From NCBI RefSeq assembly GCF_006539345.1, contig NZ_BJMV01000007.1, forward strand, positions 62,001-126,000: a DNA stretch of 64,000 nucleotides. The letters run 5' to 3'. The DNA comes from Acetobacter peroxydans. GTDB taxonomy: Bacteria > Pseudomonadota > Alphaproteobacteria > Acetobacterales > Acetobacteraceae. The position numbers and the translations under genes were made by a program. Under the pieces are notes generated by a model. That model had not been told where the DNA came from. It worked only from the letters and a program-made list of their open reading frames with translations, and searched no databases. Every line of letters begins with the position of its first letter. The stretch's first letter is position 1. Shown here one piece after another: positions 61,070 to 64,000 of this stretch.

Positions 61070-62894
61070 GGCGCGGTGCGGAGCCCTTGCCCTGACGGGG
61101 GAGCGGCATTGCACGCGGTAGCAGGATGGTGAAACACGCGCCGGTAATGGCGCCATGCCGGTCGAGCAGATTCTCCACACTGATGGTGCCGTGCAGGGCT
61201 TCGATGATCTGGCGGCTGATGGACAGGCCCAGCCCCGAATGCTGGCCGAAATTCTCGTCCTTCGGGCGCTCGGAATAGAAGCGGTCGAAAATGGAATCGA
61301 GCTTGGCCTGCGGAATGCCCGGTCCTTCATCCGCAACGGAAATACTCACCATCTTGCCGGTCTCGGCTGCACTCAGGACAATGCGGCCGTTGGGCGGCGA
61401 GAACGAAATGGCGTTGCCGATCAGGTTGCGCAGAACCTGCACCAGCCGGTCTTCCACCGCCAGCACGCACAGGGGATGGTCAGGCGATTCCTGCGTGATG
61501 TTGGTGACGATAATGGGTTGGCCTTCCTGCCGGGTGGCCTGATGAATTTCCGCCAGCACACCCAGCAGGGGCGCGATTTCCACGGGCTCCGCCTTGGCGC
61601 GCGACATTTCTGCATCCAGTCGGCTCGCGTCCGAAATATCGGTAATCAGCCGGTCAAGGCGGCGCACATCGGCGTTGATAATGGTCAACAGGCGGCGCTG
61701 CTGGTTCAGATCCTCGATTCTGAGCAGGGTTTCGATGGCGGAGCGGATGGAGGACAGCGGGTTTTTGATCTCGTGACTGACATCGGCAGCAAAGCGCTCG
61801 ATCGCGTCCATGCGCTTCCACAATGCCTGCGCGCTGGCTTGGAGGGCGCGCGCCAGATCGCCAATCTCGTCGCGTCGGGCCAGCAGGCGGGCGGGCACGG
61901 TGCCGCTGCGCCCTGTCGTATCGCGCATGACCTGAGCCGAGGCCGCCAGCCGGAGCAAGGGCCGCGCGATGGTGAGTGACAGGTACCACGACAGCAGGAC
62001 CGTCAGCACCAGCGCCATCAGGAACAGCGAGAGAATGGTGGAGCGGATGGTGAACAGCGAGCGGTCAACCTGCCAGGCCATGCGTGTGAGCTGCACCACG
62101 CCCACTGTCCTGCCGTCATGGATAACCGGCTCTGCAACCGTAATCAGCAGGCGGCCCTGTGCCGTGCGGCGGATATAGGGAGGTGTTTCGGGCGGGGGCC
62201 TGTTGGCGGCGGGGGTTGTGGGGTCGCCATTGTCTTCCGGCGGGCCGGGCGGGTGGTCGGGCGTATCTTCCTCATCCGTGTCCAGCGTGACGATGCGCGG
62301 GTTGTGGCTGGCCCATAGCCAGGACAGGAAACGCTCATACGCGCTGGGGGCGGGCATGTGGATGGCCCGTGCACGGTGCGGCGACGGCGAGAATGTGAGC
62401 GGAATATCCGGCGAGTCTGAAATGTCGATCAGGTTGTCCGCCACCAGCCGCCCATCAGGTCCGAACAGGCGGGCATGGGCGGCGGGGCTTGGTTCCGTCA
62501 GGCGTTGCAGCAGCGGGCGGGCCAGCGCGGTTTCCAGCGCGTAGTTCTTGTCCTGCACGCCGCTGCCAGGGCGCGGGTGGATGGCGCGCACGGCGCTTTG
62601 CCCCAGCGCGCCCGCGTAAATGCGGGCCTGTTCGCGCAGTCCTGATACCTCGGAGGCCAGCAGGCTGTTACGGAACTGGCCCAGAAACAGCACTGTCACC
62701 CCCAGCAGGGCGAGCGGCAGGATATTGACCAGCAGAATACGCCGCATGAGCGGCGAAACCAGCCGCGTGCGCGACGCCTGATAGGCGGCGGTGGCCTCCA
62801 CCCCCTTCTGGGGGCGTCTGCCGGGCACACGTAGGTGGCGCAGCGAATCCACGCGGCGGGACAGCGGCGCCAGAAAGGGGGGCCGGTCTGTCAT
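61062..62894 (-). CDS. chvG: Sensor histidine kinase ChvG (ExoS)
   Basis: 610-residue inner-membrane sensor kinase. Two membrane spans flank a periplasmic loop (about 51-71 and 285-305) with a Pro/Asp-rich insert, then a HAMP region. The DHp motif is DVSHEIKNPLSSIRS (His in SHEIKN), the N-box NLIGNAISFS, and the G-boxes DEGPGIP and GLGLSI. ChvG senses acidic or envelope stress and phosphorylates ChvI. It follows chvI with 9 bases between. Confidence 0.94.
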   Translation of the reverse strand: MTDRPPFLAPLSRRVDSLRHLRVPGRRPQKGVEATAAYQASRTRLVSPLMRRILLVNILPLALLGVTVLFLGQFRNSLLASEVSGLREQARIYAGALGQSAVRAIHPRPGSGVQDKNYALETALARPLLQRLTEPSPAAHARLFGPDGRLVADNLIDISDSPDIPLTFSPSPHRARAIHMPAPSAYERFLSWLWASHNPRIVTLDTDEEDTPDHPPGPPEDNGDPTTPAANRPPPETPPYIRRTAQGRLLITVAEPVIHDGRTVGVVQLTRMAWQVDRSLFTIRSTILSLFLMALVLTVLLSWYLSLTIARPLLRLAASAQVMRDTTGRSGTVPARLLARRDEIGDLARALQASAQALWKRMDAIERFAADVSHEIKNPLSSIRSAIETLLRIEDLNQQRRLLTIINADVRRLDRLITDISDASRLDAEMSRAKAEPVEIAPLLGVLAEIHQATRQEGQPIIVTNITQESPDHPLCVLAVEDRLVQVLRNLIGNAISFSPPNGRIVLSAAETGKMVSISVADEGPGIPQAKLDSIFDRFYSERPKDENFGQHSGLGLSISRQIIEALHGTISVENLLDRHGAITGACFTILLPRAMPLPRQGKGSAPRRD

Positions 62895-62903
62895 GGGTGT
62901 GGG

Positions 62904-63617
62904 TCAGTCCTCGCGGTAGCGGTAGCCGATACCGTACAGGGTTTCGATCTGGTTGAAATCGTCGTCGACCTGCCGGAATTTCTTGCGCACACGCTTGATA
63001 TGGCTGTCGATCGTCCGGTCATCCACATAGACGGTGTCACCATAGGCCGCGTCGATAAGCTGGTCGCGGGATTTGACCAGCCCCGGCCGCAGGGCCAGCG
63101 TTTTGACCAGCAGGAACTCGGTGACGGTCAGCGGCACGTCCTGACCGCGCCATGTGCATTTGTGGCGCAGTTCGTCGAGCGACAGGTCGCCCCGCGTCAG
63201 CGCGCCGCCCGCGGGAGCGCCGCTGGCTTCGGCCTTGCTGGCCTCGTTGCGCCGCAGCAGCGCGCGGATGCGCTCAAGCAGAAGCCGCTGCGAGAAAGGC
63301 TTTGTAATATAGTCATCCGCACCGAGGCGCAGCCCCATGAGCTGATCCACTTCCTCGTTTTTGGAGGACAGGAAGATGACTGGTAGATTCGAACGGCTAC
63401 GCAGGCGCTGTAAAAGCTCCATGCCGTCCATGCGCGGCATTTTGATGTCCAGCACGGCCAGATCCACCGGGTAGGCGGTCAGCCCCTGAAGGGCGGCCTC
63501 GCCATCCGTGTAGGTACGGACGTTGAATCCTTCGGCCTCGAGTGTCATCTGCACCGAGGTCAGGATATTGCGGTCGTCATCAACCAGAGCAATTGTCTGC
63601 TTGGTGCGCTCTGTCAT
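62904..63617 (-). CDS. chvI: Response regulator ChvI
   Basis: 237-residue OmpR-family regulator. The receiver has acidic residues in ALVDDDRN, phospho-Asp in [10 protein letters not shown] and Lys in YITKPFS. The C-terminal winged helix reads [17 protein letters not shown] and [31 protein letters not shown]. Partner of ChvG. It is divergent from grpE across a 188-bp region. Confidence 0.96.
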   Translation of the reverse strand: MTERTKQTIALVDDDRNILTSVQMTLEAEGFNVRTYTDGEAALQGLTAYPVDLAVLDIKMPRMDGMELLQRLRSRSNLPVIFLSSKNEEVDQLMGLRLGADDYITKPFSQRLLLERIRALLRRNEASKAEASGAPAGGALTRGDLSLDELRHKCTWRGQDVPLTVTEFLLVKTLALRPGLVKSRDQLIDAAYGDTVYVDDRTIDSHIKRVRKKFRQVDDDFNQIETLYGIGYRYRED

Positions 63618-63805
63618 TGGTCTTGTTTTCCTTCCCGGCAACGGCGCGAGCGCGCCAGATTAGGCTTTGCGGGGGTGCCATGCCAAGGGGGCGTGGCGGA
63701 ATGACACGCTTTTTTGCCCTCTTGGCTGGCAGGCGCGTCAGTTCATGGGAGTTTCGTGCGTGAGAGGTCTTGTCGGCGGCGGCGGCGTTGCTTACTTCTT
63801 TGCAC

Positions 63806-64000
63806 ATGACGCACGATACAGACCCCTCACAGGTCGAGGCGCCGGTCGAACCGGGCCAGGCCGAACAGTCCACCGCCAAGCAGGATGATGCCGCGCCGGG
63901 GGCGGACTCACGTATTGCAGAGCTTGAACAGGCCGTAACGGAGTTCAAGGAAAAGTGGCTGCGCGCCGAAGCGGAGAACCAGAACCTGCTGGCTCGCGCC
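63806..64000 (+). CDS. grpE: Nucleotide exchange factor GrpE (partial, N-terminal 65 residues)
   Basis: Co-chaperone that exchanges ADP for ATP on DnaK. Only the N-terminus is in the window: an acidic disordered head followed by the start of the long coiled coil, IAELEQAVTEFKEKWLRAEAENQNLLARA-type spacing (about 37-65). The start ATG 63806 is the first one in frame. The gene continues past the right edge. Confidence 0.9.
   Translation, partial: MTHDTDPSQVEAPVEPGQAEQSTAKQDDAAPGADSRIAELEQAVTEFKEKWLRAEAENQNLLARA

Overview
The window looks like chromosomal core DNA from an acetic acid bacterium (Alphaproteobacteria, Acetobacteraceae; a Komagataeibacter/Gluconacetobacter-like genome is my best guess). 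The base composition is GC-rich. It carries hopanoid genes (hpnA, hpnL), an alphaproteobacterial ChvG/ChvI two-component system, the complex I accessory subunit NDUFA12, DUF2155 and DUF3465 proteins, a DhnA-type class I aldolase and a ZapA/5-FCL locus. The genus call is inference from gene content and protein style, not from a database comparison. I see no prophage, insertion sequence, CRISPR array, rRNA operon or secondary-metabolite cluster.

Layout. 0-2.6 kb: hopanoid epimerase (cut by the window edge), HpnL-type membrane protein and prephenate dehydrogenase. 2.6-7 kb: TPR protein, zinc-less L36, an OxyR regulator divergent from AhpC-AhpD, tRNA-Asp, pyrophosphatase. 7.2-12.4 kb: tRNA-Ile2(CAU), EttA, an acetyltransferase, the MlaC/MlaA pair, a DjlA-like protein and a ribbon-helix-helix protein. 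12.4-15.8 kb: a tight queuosine operon (queA-tgt-queG). 15.9-19.9 kb: a TonB siderophore receptor behind a Fur-box-like site, with a Sel1-repeat protein, a 70-residue protein and a YbhB-family protein. 20-25 kb: folD/metF-like C1 genes, a COG3146 acyltransferase, RidA, and an orphan TSCPD protein resembling the tail of B12-dependent ribonucleotide reductase. 25-29 kb: NDUFA12-MlaD-DUF2155, an OtsB-like HAD protein, DsbB, a Nudix protein and a membrane-anchored HTH protein. 30-36.9 kb: UvrB, a 2OG-Fe(II) oxygenase, an M16 peptidase, DinB. 36.9-43 kb: a small membrane protein behind a Fur-box-like site, the pyrD-HAD-Nudix operon, YmdB phosphodiesterase, the 5-FCL/6S RNA/ZapA locus. 43-51.3 kb: Fba, a ThiE-like protein, a repeat lipoprotein, divergent EpmA/EpmB, GGT-Map, D-Ala-D-Ala carboxypeptidase. 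51.6-64 kb: ClpS-ClpA, DUF3465, PPK2, YqgE, a Tat-type sulfate-binding protein, RapZ, RidA-like, TPR-sulfotransferase, ChvG, ChvI and the start of GrpE.

Functional links. OxyR-AhpC-AhpD forms a peroxide defence module. The two strongest Fur-box matches (16/19 each to the 19-bp consensus) sit before the TonB receptor and before an unknown membrane protein. QueA, Tgt and QueG are three steps of tRNA queuosine formation. MlaA/MlaC and MlaD are parts of one outer-membrane lipid transport system at two loci. ChvI/ChvG, RapZ and PPK2 are envelope and phosphate/nitrogen-type signalling genes.

The most unusual items are an OtsB-like phosphatase whose nucleophile Asp reads as Asn, the orphan TSCPD protein, the Fur-linked unknown membrane protein, and a sulfotransferase at the place where HPr kinase usually follows chvG. 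I did not find a clearly new multi-gene system. No gap between genes exceeds about 300 bases.
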